A DNA stretch of 64,000 nucleotides, from NCBI GenBank assembly GCA_025174535.1, contig JALBUN010000023.1, forward strand, positions 248,001 to 312,000, in the 5' to 3' direction. The stretch's first letter is position 1. Every line of letters starts with the position of its first letter. This DNA comes from Cantharellus purpuraceus. Its lineage: Eukaryota > Basidiomycota > Agaricomycetes > Cantharellales > Hydnaceae. The notes beneath the pieces are model-generated. The model was not told where the DNA came from. It searched no databases and was given only the letters and a program-made list of their open reading frames with translations. Below are positions 11,274 to 21,845 of the stretch, piece by piece. The translations under genes and the position numbers were made by a program.

Positions 11274-11824
11274 TGTTACGCACTAGGTCCGATTGGGGTC
11301 GGAGATTGGATCGGAGGTTGGGTTGGAGGTTGGGTTGGAGGTTGGGTTGGAGGTTGGGTTGGGGTCAGAGTATGTCGTGGGGGTTGGAACGGACTTGGCT
11401 TCAGCTTATGTGCTGTGCCCTCACTAATACCGGTGTCCGAGATTTTGGAGATGGAGTACGACTTAGAGAGTTGGGATTGGACTTAGGAGCTAGGCGTGAT
11501 TCAATATTTGAACTGGGGAATGAAGTCCCCAGTTGGGCAACTTAAATACATATTCAAAATCTAATAATAATTACTCCGGTGATGGGTCTCCAAGGCCAAC
11601 GGCCTTATGTGCGTATGTCCGAGTCTGATGGGGACGGATGTCTGGGTTCCTATGGTGATGCTGATGCATCAATTCGAACCGGAGACGGATGGGCGGAATT
11701 GGCGGTGACAATCGGACAGGTAAATGGAGATGTAGCGGTTTCCAAATGGAGTATAGATTTCATATGCGCGGGGATCTGAGGGGATTGGACGGGGATCTGG
11801 GCGTTAATGAATATAGTCATAACA
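11274..11824 (-). repeat. Family A 5' LTR of A1
   Basis: 551 bp, TGTTACGCACTAG to AGTCATAACA on the plus strand. It carries four units of the 12-bp GGTTGGGTTGGA minisatellite (11314-11370) against two in the 3' LTR. Its outer end abuts the interior of the gag gene of A2 with no matching duplication. Confidence 0.9.
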
Positions 11825-11918
11825 CAAGGCAACCTCATCTGCAGCAAAGGCGAAGGGCCGTGCCACCAATGCCATGATGGACAAGTCCGACGCAAAAGTG
11901 ATGGACCAAAAAAAATAG
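11825..11918 (+). pseudogene. Family A gag, C-terminal remnant of A2
   Basis: This piece covers the residues just after the zinc knuckle (Ala-Lys-Ala-Lys-Gly-Arg) to the TAG at 11916-11918, followed directly by TAA. The stop comes straight after an A8 run (11908-11915), so the gag codons read CAA AAA AAA TAG. Confidence 0.75.
11909..11915 (+). promoter_or_regulatory. Putative -1 frameshift heptamer (A AAA AAA) at the gag-pol junction
   Basis: In the gag frame the codons are AAA AAA TAG; slipping back one base gives AAA AAA ATA GTA, which continues into the protease frame. The A8 run and TAG are kept in A1 (10134-10144, minus strand) and A4 (54627-54637, minus strand). A downstream stem-loop or pseudoknot was not demonstrated. 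Confidence 0.6.
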
Positions 11919-13688
11919 TAAGCAGTCCTATACCCTCCATACGGGCTGAGGGCTGTGTTGGTACTCCCTATATGACAAACGAGGTCCACCTGAACACATC
12001 CACTCTTTTCCACTCCAACTTCCTTACCCTCCTTGTCTACTCCGACTCCATTCCCGATACCGCTATTCAAGCATTAATTGACTCCGGTTCTACTCACTGT
12101 TTCCTTGATTCCTCTTTTTCTGATTTACATAAACTCCATACATACACCATAACTCCGATATTGCTCCGATTATTTGATGGCACTACTAATGCTGTTATTT
12201 CACGAGCTATAGATCTGTCTATCCGTTTTTCTGTTGGAGAAATCCAGACCCTTACATTCTATGTTACCCCACTTGACTCCAGCTGTTCTGTGGTTCTCGG
12301 ACATAACTGGCTCACCTGCTACAATCCGTTGATTGACTGGGCATTGGGCCATATCACATTCTGTTCTCCAGTACAGGCTGTGTCATCCCTGATGTCACCA
12401 GCAACTTTAGGTGCAAAACTATCTTCTGCCTCTGCTGACTCCACTCTGATAGATACTCCATCTGCCCCACCATTTATATCACTGGTGGACACTATGGTCT
12501 TCACCAGACTAAGCAAACTGGATGGCTCTCACACATTCCAGGTCCACCTCTCTGATCTGATATTCCTCACTGCTCGTTCCACCTGATCAACTCCACCAGA
12601 CCTATCTATGGTTCCCAAGGAGTATCATGAGTTCGCTGACGTGTTCAGTAAGTCTAAAGCCGACTCCCTAGCAGAACACTGACCATATGATCTCAAGATT
12701 GAACTGGATGACAACTCCACCCCTCCACTTGGCCCTATCTACTCGCTATCCCAAAAAGAGCTACTGGCTCTCCAAACATTCATAGATGAGAACTTGGCCA
12801 CAGGCTTCATCTGCCCATCCCTATCACCCCATGGAGCTCCAGTCCTATTTGTCCACAAAAAGGACGGATCACTCCATCTATGCATCGACTTCTGTGGACT
12901 CAACAAGATCACCAAGAAAGACCGATACCCGATACCCTGCACCACAGACCTACTCGAGAGTCCTCAAAAGGCTAAGATCTATTCCAAAATAGATCTCCGA
13001 CATACCTACCATCTAGTCCACATCCAAGAAGGCAATGAATGGAAAATGACCTTCCGCACACGATATGGATCTTTCGAGTGGTGCATCATGCCCTTTGGAC
13101 TAACTAATGCTCTGGCCACCTTCCAGAGGTTCATGAATGATACCTTTGCCGACCTCCTCAATGTGACTGTCCTCATTTACTTAGACAACATTCTGGTATA
13201 TTCGGACAATGTATGGGAACTGGTTTTCCCTTAAAAGATCTTGTTTAAAGTCCCAAAACTGTACAATTTCGCTTCATGGCCTTAAAATATCAGCATATAT
13301 GTGCTACTTTCTCTTGATTCAGGGCCATTCAAATATTCTCTATTTTCTCATATTTTTTCGGGAATTTTCCATGCAGAAATGAGTCCACAACCTTGTTGTT
13401 CTGCTGGGCGAAGTTTTGGGACCCACATGGACCCACAAACCTTCGCAGATGTCAGCAGCTTCAAAGTCAGCCGGAGTCACCCAGACAACTGACTCATTTT
13501 CAATCACATGACTCATTTCAATCTCCGACTCAATCTGGCCACCACTGCCAGTAAATGCTCAATATCTTCACAACCACTGCACCTCCTGACTTCATTTTCA
13601 GTGGAGAGTTCAATAGAAGCTGTGCCTACCCGTAGCTGTGCTGATCATCCAGGGAAACGAAGTATTGACCGAGTTATTTGGGTAATGA

Positions 13689-13827
13689 TGACTCATGCAA
13701 TGACTCCTGCCATGACTCATGCTATGACTCCTTCCATGACTCATACCATGACTCCTGTGATTACTCATACTATGACTCCTGCTCTGAGTCACACTATGAC
13801 TCCATCCATGACTCATGCCATGAGTCA
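13689..13827 (+). promoter_or_regulatory. Array of TGACTC / TGAGTCA motifs in the C2 LTR
   Basis: Nine TGACTC cores on the plus strand and two TGAGTCA on the other strand fall within about 140 bp, spaced roughly every 12 bp and followed 130 bp later by the TATA box. TGACTCA is the known Gcn4/AP-1 (bZIP) binding site. The ordinary C LTRs lack the array. Binding is inferred. Confidence 0.55.
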
Positions 13828-13958
13828 GAGCAAATCCAAGCAGCTCATTGGCTAGGAAACTTCCACCCCTTTCTCACATATTCCACTAGCTTCCAGTAGT
13901 TTCCATCTATTAATAGGTAGAAGTTTCCAGTAGTATTAGTCAGCTCCTGTAAATACAA

Positions 13959-13967
13959 TATAAAAGG
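13959..13967 (+). promoter_or_regulatory. TATA box of the C2 LTR
   Basis: TATAAAAGG in the middle of the LTR, downstream of the TGACTC array. The equivalent position in C LTRs reads TATATAAGGAGG (for example near 25848). Confidence 0.6.
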
Positions 13968-14195
13968 AGCCCATTCTGCCTCTGAATAAATAACCATTTC
14001 TACCCCATTATTTGCACATCAGTGTGACTAGAGTGACATACAGTGTCATCCTCTATATCTCAGTAACTGTTGATTGTCCAGTTCAAGGGTCGCTTACAGT
14101 TGTGTAACTGTATTCGATTGCACTTGAAGTAGTGATTGTCCTGCTTTGGGTGTGAGTGTAGTATCTACCTCGCGTGACTACAAATCTACAGGGTG

Positions 14196-15628
14196 TGTTT
14201 TGGAACCCGCAAAATTATGGTGTTAGGCCAAACTCTAAATCACCACAATTCCATGAATGAACAGCTGAGAAGAATATCAAACCCTGCTGCAGCACAACTC
14301 CAGAAACAATTTAACGTTTGTACTTTGGTTACAATCCTTTGTATTGGTCAATGCAGACTATACGCAGAAAGGTAATATGTTTCTTAGCAGCAAGAAATGA
14401 ATAAGACTTCCAGAGTCTAGAGTTCACGGACGCTTAGGGGTCCAGATATTCCAAAAAGATGGGAATGCACTTAGAGGCTAAAGGAAGTAGGTGGATGAAT
14501 CCAACCGTCCAACCAGTGGCACTCAGAAGCGGGTAACAGCAATGTGTGAAGTAGTCTAGCAACTGCTTCACACGAGTTCAAGCTTCTAATGCTCTGCAAA
14601 GGCAGTACACACTAGTAACTTAAACAAAGAGCACTAATGGCAGGACTATTGACAGACAATCTCACCCTGTAGATTTGTAGTCACATGAGGCAGATACTAC
14701 ACTCACACCCAAAGCAGGAATATCACTACTTCGAGTGCAATCAAGTACAGTTACACAACTGTAAAAGATCCTTGAACTGGTAATCAACAGTTACTGAGAT
14801 AGAGGATGACACTGTATGTCACTCTAGTCACACTGGTGTGCAGAAGATGGGTAGAATATGATGATATGTTATTCTTTCAGAGGCAGAATGGCCTCCTTAT
14901 ATATTGTATTTACAGGGGCTGACTAATGGTTCTGGAATATTCTACCTATTAATAGATGGAAACTACTGGAAGGTTGTGGAAGGTGGAAGAAAGGGGTAGA
15001 ATATTCCAAGCCAATCACAGGATCTGATCACTGCACTAACACTGATCAGGAGCTGAATAATGGTTCTGGAAAGTTCTATCTAATAATAGAGGGAAACAGC
15101 TAGAATGTTATGGAAAGGGGTAGAATATTCCAAGGCAATCACCTGATTTGATCACCCATCAGCTGATCTGATCCCTGAACTAGGCACTGATCAGGCAAAA
15201 AGAAGGGTGTCCACCCTGTTTTCTGCACTGGTTTGGACAGCCATGGATAGCCACATCTCAGGTGATGATCTCCATGGAAAATAGTGCCCTGAGAGGCTGT
15301 GGTTGTTAAGTTACAGAATATTTATTGATCAGAGACATCTGAGCTTGAATTCAGGCCAAATGCCTGGTCCAAAAGGGGAGAGCCGGCTGCGCGAAGGTTT
15401 GTGGGCGCCTATGGGTCCACAACTGTAGCACAGCAGAAATAAATGATTCTGAGCCGAGTTCTGCATGGAATATTCCTGAAAAAATATGGAAAAATAGAGA
15501 ATATTTGAATAAGTCCATTCCAGGTACAAGCATCAAATATATGCTGATATTTAGGAATGGAAAAGCAAAGAATAGCACATTGGTGCTGCATAAATGGAAT
15601 TTGATAGGGAAAAGGTGGTTCCCATACA
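14196..15628 (-). mobile_element. Solo LTR, family C, inside C2
   Basis: 1433 bp, TGTTTTGGAACC to TTCCCATACA on the plus strand, hence minus orientation. It has a perfect 5-bp duplication GGGTG (14191-14195 and 15629-15633). It is an LTR inserted head-on into a relative of itself. Confidence 0.92.
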
Positions 15629-16509
15629 GGGTGAGATTGTCTGTTGATAGTCCTGCCATTGGTGCTCTTGTTTAAGTTACTAGTGTGTACTGCCTTTGCA
15701 GAGCATTAGGATCTTGAACTTGTGTGAAGCAGTTGCTAGACTACTTCACACATTGCTGTTACCCACTTCAGAGTGCCACTGGTTGGACGGTCGGATTCAT
15801 CCACCTACCTCCTCTAGCCTCTAAGTGCATTCCCCTCTTTTTGGAATATCTGGACCCCTAAGTGTCCGTGAACTCTAGACCCTGGAAGTCTTATTCATTC
15901 CCTACTGCTAAGAAACGTATTACCTTCCTGCGTATCGTCTGCATTGACCATTACAAGGGATTGTAACCAAAGTACAAACGTTAAATTGTTTCTGGAGTTG
16001 TGCTGCAGTAGGATTTGATATTCTTCTCAGCTGTTCATTCACGGAATTGTGGTGATTTAGAGTTTGGCCTAACACCATAATTTTGTGGGTTCCAAAACAG
16101 ACAACGAAGAACAACATCGGACACATGTCTGAGAGGTACTCTGATGTCTCTGAAAACATGGCCTCTTTGCCCGCACTGACAAATGCAAATTCCACTCCGA
16201 CTTGGTTGAATACCTAGGCTATATCCTCTCCCCGGCAGGATTGACAATGTCCGATGACAAAATCAAAGCCATACAGGAATGGCCAGAACCCCAGAAAGTC
16301 AAGGACATACAGTCCTTCCTAGGGTTTGCCAACTTCTATTGCCGCTTCATTCACGGCTACTCTGATCACCGTTCCACTCACCCGACTCACTAGGAAGGGT
16401 ATCCAATGGAATTTCACTGACAAATGCAGACAGAGCTTTGAGACCTTGAAAAAGGCCTTTACTTCCACTCTGATACTGACTCATTGGGTTCCAGATGTTC
16501 CTATCCTAT

Positions 16510-17074
16510 GACACTTGTTCAGAAATACAACAAATACATATATACAACCTATTTTCCTCAAATTTTACACAATACACTTCAATTCAAACTTATTTTCATA
16601 TTTCAACATGATTCTCAAATTTTACACAATATACTAGATTAAAACATATTTTGATATTTTGGCATAATTCTCAGAAATAATTGTTTTTTCCCCATTTAGT
16701 GGTGGCAAATCTCTTGAGGGAACATCCAAATATCATTGATTCTTTCTTATACAATACTTGTAACATAATTTGAACTATCTTTAATCCCCACCTGGTATTT
16801 GTATATCTAAATACCCTATATAATACCAATTATATTAATACATACATTCCTATTATATACATGTAAATAATTATGTTCATCTCAACCAAATATCTTATCT
16901 TTTAAAGTTTATTAAAATATAGAATATATGTTTATATTTATGAAAATTTCACACATCCGAAATCTTTTAAGATATCCAAATTGTAACTCCCTGGCTTTAT
17001 GTATCATTGAAATTCTGATGTATATCTCATATACATCAGAATATTGTATACTGACATGATTCCGAACAAGCGTC
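16510..17074. mobile_element. Non-autonomous TIR element, copy 1
   Basis: 565 bp, about 75% A+T, no coding capacity. The ends are inverted repeats (GACACTTGTTC and GAACAAGCGTC; consensus GACGCTTGTTC followed by GAA after one base). The 3-bp target duplication is TAT. It sits in family A pol, where A3 gives the uninterrupted sequence. The superfamily is not clear; 3-bp A/T duplications are seen in PIF/Harbinger-like elements. Confidence 0.85.
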
Positions 17075-18608
17075 TATTAGAAACTGATGCCTCCGACTAT
17101 GCACTTGCCATGATCCTGTCCATCCAATCGCTTTTCACTCATGTACATTTACGCCCCCCAAACTGAACTATGACATCCATGACAAAGAGCTCCTTTCCAT
17201 ATATGAAGCCTTCCAGATATGGAGACACTACCTTGAGGGTCCCTCCGATCCGGTGGACATCATAACTGACCACAAGAACTTGGAATACTTCTCCACAACA
17301 AAACTGCTCACCTGGAGACAAGTCTGATGGTCCGAATACCTATCTCAGTTCAATCTCATTATCTGTTTCCATCCAGGTTGACTCGGAGCAAAGCCTGATG
17401 CTTTAACTAGATGCTGGGATGTCTACCCTAAAGAGGGGAATAGTGACTATGCCACTGTAAACCCATGCAACTTTCATCCTGTGTTTACTAACGAGCAGCT
17501 GGCATCATCCCTATGAGCATCCACCTCATGACTCCCACCCTCCAAGCTGTCACCATTATGGACATTGACCAACTCCGCTCCAACATCTGCTCATCCCTCT
17601 GATCTGATCCTGTTGCAGTTAAACACTTGGACAGCCCTTCCGATCCAAAATGGTCACTTGACCCCGAAGGACACCTCTGACACAACAACTGGATATACAT
17701 CCCCAATGCCAACAGTCTCTGACTCCAAGTTTTGCAGTATTATCATGATCACCTGATCTCTGGCCATTTTGGGCAAAATTGCACACAAGGATTAATCCAA
17801 CAGGACTACATATGGCCTAAAATGCAAGAATACATTCAACACTACTGTAACTCCTGCACCACGTGTATGCACTCAAAATTGCAAAGGCACAAACCCTACA
17901 GAACGCTTAAGCAACTTCCAGTCCCGGAGCAACCATGGAACTCCATCTCCATGGATTTCATAGAGAAGCTCCCCCCATCGCTTGGATATGACACCATACT
18001 CATGATTGTCAACAGGTTCACTAAACAGTCACTATTCATTCCAACACATGACACCATCACCTCTGCCTCACTAGCTAAATTGTTCATTCCCCACGTATTC
18101 TCTAAACACGGAGTTCCATCGCATGTCACATCCAATCGGGGCTCGGAGTTCATGTCCTCCTTCTTCCGCACACTAGGAAAGGCTCTTAACATGAAACTTC
18201 ACTTCACCTCCGGATACCATCCAGAAGGAGATGGACAAATGGAACGAATGAATCAGTCCCTGGAACAATATCTCTGAGTCTATTGTAACTATCAACAAGA
18301 CAACTGGGCTGACCTACTTCCGATAGCAGAGTTTGCCTACAACAACGCTCCGAATGCGACTACTGGTGTCTCTCCGTTCTTTGCTAATAAAGGCTATCAT
18401 CCAAACATCTCCGTCCACCCCGAAAAAGAACTTGCCTCCACCAAAGCCCACCAATTCGTAACCAACCTCGATCAACTACACCAACATCTCTGAGAGACCA
18501 TCTCTGATGCTCAGAAACAATATCAAGTCTCTGCAGACTGATGCCGCATTCCAGCTCCGGATCTGAAAATCAGAGACAAAGTATTCATTAAGGCTGAACA
18601 CTTCTGGA

Positions 18609-19125
18609 TGTTATGACTATATTCATTAATGACCAGATCCCCATCCGATCCACTCAGATCCCCACACATATGAAATCTATACTCCATTTGGAAACCGCCA
18701 CGTCTCCATCTACCTGTCTGATTGTCACTGCTGATTCCACCCATCCATCTCCGGTTCCGATTGATGCATCAGCATCACCATAGGAACCTGGACATCCATC
18801 CCCATCGGACTCGGACATACTCATGTAAGGCCATCAGCCTCAGAGACCCATCACCGGAGTAATTATTATTAGATTTCAAAATATGTATTTAAGTTGCCTG
18901 ACTGGGGACTTCATTCCCCAGTTCAAATATCGAATCATGCCTAGTTCCTAAGTCCAATCCTAACTCTCTAAGTCATACTCCATCTCCGAAATATCAGACA
19001 CCGGTATTAGTGAGGGCACAGCACATAAGCTGAAGCCAAGTCCGTTCCAACCCCCACGATGTGCTCTGACTCTGACCCAACCTCTGACCCAATCTCTGAC
19101 CCCCAATCGGACCTAGTGCGTAACA
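18609..19125 (+). mobile_element. Solo LTR, family A, in the pol gene of A2
   Basis: 517 bp between CTGGA (18604-18608) and CCGGA (19126-19130). This is a 5-bp target duplication with one C/T difference. It splits the integrase C-terminal part from the chromodomain. Confidence 0.9.
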
Positions 19126-19770
19126 CCGGACCACCCACCCATCAAAGAAACTCTCCAAGAAATACTTAGGTCCTTATGAGGTCATTGCTCGCGCAGGCAG
19201 CAGGTCCTTCACCCTCTGCCTCCCAGACCATCCGGTCTTCCATATATCAATGCTCGAACCTGCTACTACGAACGAGATCTCCAGTCACACGCAACCTCCA
19301 CCTCCCCCGATCATCATCAAAGGAGACAATGAATATGAGATATCTGAGATCCTGGACTCGAAGATTGTCCGTCGAGACAAGTGCAAGCTCCAGTACTTAG
19401 TCAAATGGACTGGATATGAAGGCACTGATGAAGAGTCTTCATGGATCTCTGCGTCCAAACTTGATCATGCATCCGAATCCATCTCTGACTTTCACTCCGC
19501 TTATCCAGACAAACCTGGCCCTCTTATGAATCTTTAAGTTTGATTACTAATGCCAATTCTATTATTTTGCATCATCATTTTATTACCAGTCACAAGGGAA
19601 ATTACCAGCCTGCCCAAAAAACTCTGAAGGAATATCACTCCGACTCATTTTTCTCCACTCCAAAATTTATAATCATTTTCATTTTATTTTACCCAATCTT
19701 TCTCATCCCCCATGTCCGAATCTTCGTCCAAAGGGGCCATGAACTTCTGCAACCGATGTAACTCAGCTGT

Positions 19771-21728
19771 CTACCGACCCTCCAGAACCTCCTTCCATTT
19801 CATCATCTTCACCCAGTCTACTAGCAACCCCTCTGTCTGCCAGAGGTGCTCTGACTGAAGGTTAACCAGCCAGATAAGCTGGCCCACAGTACTATTGGGC
19901 ACAGAGACGTGCCCCATACCTGCACCAGTCATTGCCCCTTCCAATCTGACACTGCTACCCCCAGCTGCCACAGCACCTGTCTCTGTCCACCGCTTTTTGG
20001 TTGGACGACCTCCTGATTCTTTCTCTGCCCCTCCTTGTACCACTAGTCAGGGCTTGACGCTCCAACTCCAGGGATCAAACTTTTCATCGATCCTACACCC
20101 TCCTTTCCAACCCCGACAACAATCACAGGACTGAAGGCGGCGAGTTGGGCTGGTAGGCCACACACACTCCATGCCCGCATCACGACACAAGTCACAAGTT
20201 ACGCTGGGCCCACCAAATGGCTCCGTTGGAGCCAGAGCCTTGGGTGGTCTGCCCCTTCTCACTGCGGCCTCCAAGTGTTCCCTCTCCTCCTCCTTGTCCT
20301 GCTGTTCTGCTGCCACCTTCTCCATCTCACACTTGCGAAGCTGGATCACCGACCTCATGACATGCAGCTCCTTCTTATGGGTTGCCAACACACGACTCTC
20401 CACCTTACACCATATGACCCTCCAGTCCACCTCCCGCTTCTCTGTATCAGCACTCGGGTATGCCTTCAATGAAAAGACTACGACATCGAGATTCTTCTTA
20501 GTGGTAGTGGCATAGAGCTCCGCTCTTTTGCGAGCCTCAACCGCGGCTACCCAAGCCATCTCCTTGTAACAATTTGAAGTCGGATCTGGCTCCGCATCCA
20601 TCCTGACATCCACACCTGCCTTGGGTTCCGCATTTGCATCGAGCTCCATATTGGCATCGGGATCCACCTCCACCTCCGCCCTCTCCGCCTCTGTCGCTTC
20701 ATCTTCCTCAGCCACACCCAACCCAAACAATGGCCATGCCTGTGGATGTAATGGCAAGTCCTCCGCAGTGACAGTTTTCAGACGAGTTGTCTCCATCCGT
20801 GTAATGGAGATGATGGCAACTTCAGGGGTCCCTGTCCGTATAGGCACACTCAGGCTTCCTGGACTGGTCGCCCCTGCCCCGGTCACCTCCTCCTCTACCT
20901 CCATGGTGGCTTTGTCAGGGTTCAAATGAGTCATATTCTATTTTTAGTATTTTCTCTTGACGCCCCTATCAGCACAGCCTGTCAGGGTGCGTCTCCCCTA
21001 TTTCATTGCCCCTATCACTTCCCCTATCCTTCCTCCCTATTATTCCCCTATCTTGGTTCTCCTATCCATCTCCATCATTTAGTATAAAGACTCACCTTGG
21101 TGCAGTGTGATCCCCTCAGCTTGATCTCTGAGGATATCCGCCGTACCAGGTAAGTCCCATGTATTTATCAGAAACAGCTGTATAGACTGAGGATATCCAC
21201 TGTATCAGCTGGCATTATCTCTTATCAGCTCTCATCTATTGAGTATCTTGTTGTTGTGGCCTTGTCACCAGCATCGCCCTCACAGGCTTCTAGCTCGTGC
21301 GCCTGCTCCTCCACTTCCTTCAGTCTCGTGGCCTCCATCGTGGCCACAAGTTCCTTGACCCTGCAGGCTCTCTTGGCCTTTGCTTCCTCCTCTTTCCTTC
21401 TCCATTCCATCTCCACCGCCTCTTTCCGCTTCTGCTCCTCCTCCTCCTTCTGTTCCTCCTCCTCCTCCTTCCGTCTCCGTTCCTCCTCCTCCTCCTTCTG
21501 TCTCCATTCCTTCTCCTCCTCCTCCTTCCGTCTCCATTCCTCCTCCTCCTCCTTCTGTCTCCATTCCTTCTCCTCCTCCTCCTTCTGTCTCCATTCTGCT
21601 TCCTCCTCCTCTTTCCATTTCTGCTCCTCTTCCTCTTCCTTCCGTCAGGCCAAGAGCAACTGCTCAAGCTTGGCCACGCTCATGCTTGCCAAAGGGTTTG
21701 ACATCGCTGAGGATAAGACCTCAATCAT
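19771..21728 (-). pseudogene. Opposite-strand accessory gene of A2: coiled coil and Zn2Cys6-like array
   Basis: The ATG is at 21728, with a TATAAAAGG box just upstream on the minus strand. Order: Glu-rich coiled coil (21728-21285), a solo B LTR (20913-21284), then the longest open stretch of the gene (20934-20047, about 295 codons). That stretch holds the acidic segment, the Trp-Val-Ala-Ala-Val-Glu-Ala-Arg helix, a second coiled coil and six cysteines spaced CX2CX6C-X12-CX2CX6C. This spacing fits the Zn2Cys6 binuclear cluster, although the more Gal4-like half (Cys-Asp-Arg-Cys-Arg in A3) is second. Here two Arg of that half are Cys and Trp. The tail is truncated by a stop near 19771. A DNA-binding or regulatory role is an inference from spacing alone. 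Confidence 0.7.
20913..21284 (+). mobile_element. Solo LTR, family B
   Basis: 372 bp, TGTCAGGGTTC to CGCCCTCACA, with a perfect 5-bp duplication GGCTT (20908-20912 and 21285-21289). It lies within the accessory gene of A2. Confidence 0.92.
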
Positions 21729-21845
21729 GCCCCTCCTTTTATATGTCTCCAGACCCCCAGTATAACTCTGACTGTGCCCAACCGTCTCACCTATTCAATC
21801 CACAGACATGAGGCCTCAGGGGCTTGGCCTTAAATGGAGAGATAC

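Larger units (their letters stand above)
3470..11824 (-). mobile_element. Family A chromovirus copy A1, full length but defective
   Basis: This is a complete LTR-to-LTR unit in minus orientation: 5' LTR 11274-11824, gag 11241-10134, pol 10133-6660, opposite-strand accessory gene 4138-6478, 3' LTR 3470-3997. The flanking 5-mers (TGTAT before 3470 and CAAGG after 11824) do not match, so one or both ends were rearranged after insertion. Gag has a stop at codon 3, RT has lost five residues, integrase has lost 65 residues, and the accessory gene carries a D LTR. It is therefore not autonomous. Confidence 0.9.
13210..16099 (+). mobile_element. Solo LTR, family C variant C2, with a nested C LTR
   Basis: TGTATGGGAACTGG to GTTCCAAAACA, flanked by a perfect 5-bp duplication GACAA (13205-13209 and 16100-16104) in the RT region of A2. 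Without the nested C LTR (14196-15628) it is about 1.45 kb. It contains an array of TGACTC motifs (13689-13827) and a TATA box (TATAAAAGG, 13959-13967). Confidence 0.9.
11916..19537 (+). pseudogene. Family A pol of A2, split by nested insertions
   Basis: The aspartic protease (Ala-Leu-Ile-Asp-Ser-Gly-Ser-Thr, near 12080) is well preserved up to a TGA at 12586, where relatives have CGA. RT follows at 12660-13209 and 16100-16509, RNase H and connection at 17075-17500, the integrase finger and core at 17732-18608, and the chromodomain at 19250-19537. The RT catalytic motif is Tyr-Leu-Asp-Asn instead of Tyr-Leu-Asp-Asp (GAC to AAC). The second integrase Asp is also Asn (Ser-Asn-Arg-Gly-Ser). Both are G-to-A changes within CpG. 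Further TGA stops sit in RNase H and integrase. The frame is interrupted by a C2/C LTR nest, a TIR element and a solo A LTR. Confidence 0.9.

Noticed and set aside
13610..13816. Ser/His/Met repeat protein on either strand of the TGACTC array
   Set aside because: Low-complexity shadow of the 12-bp array; better explained as LTR regulatory or minisatellite DNA.
21380..21811. Pro/Ser- or Arg/Gly-rich open frames opposite the GAG-rich coiled-coil repeats (also near 2187-2597, 4278-4472, 42563-42836, 44275-44835)
   Set aside because: These are shadow frames of trinucleotide-like GAG/GGA repeats coding for the Glu/Lys coiled coil. They lack starts, context and conservation of their own.
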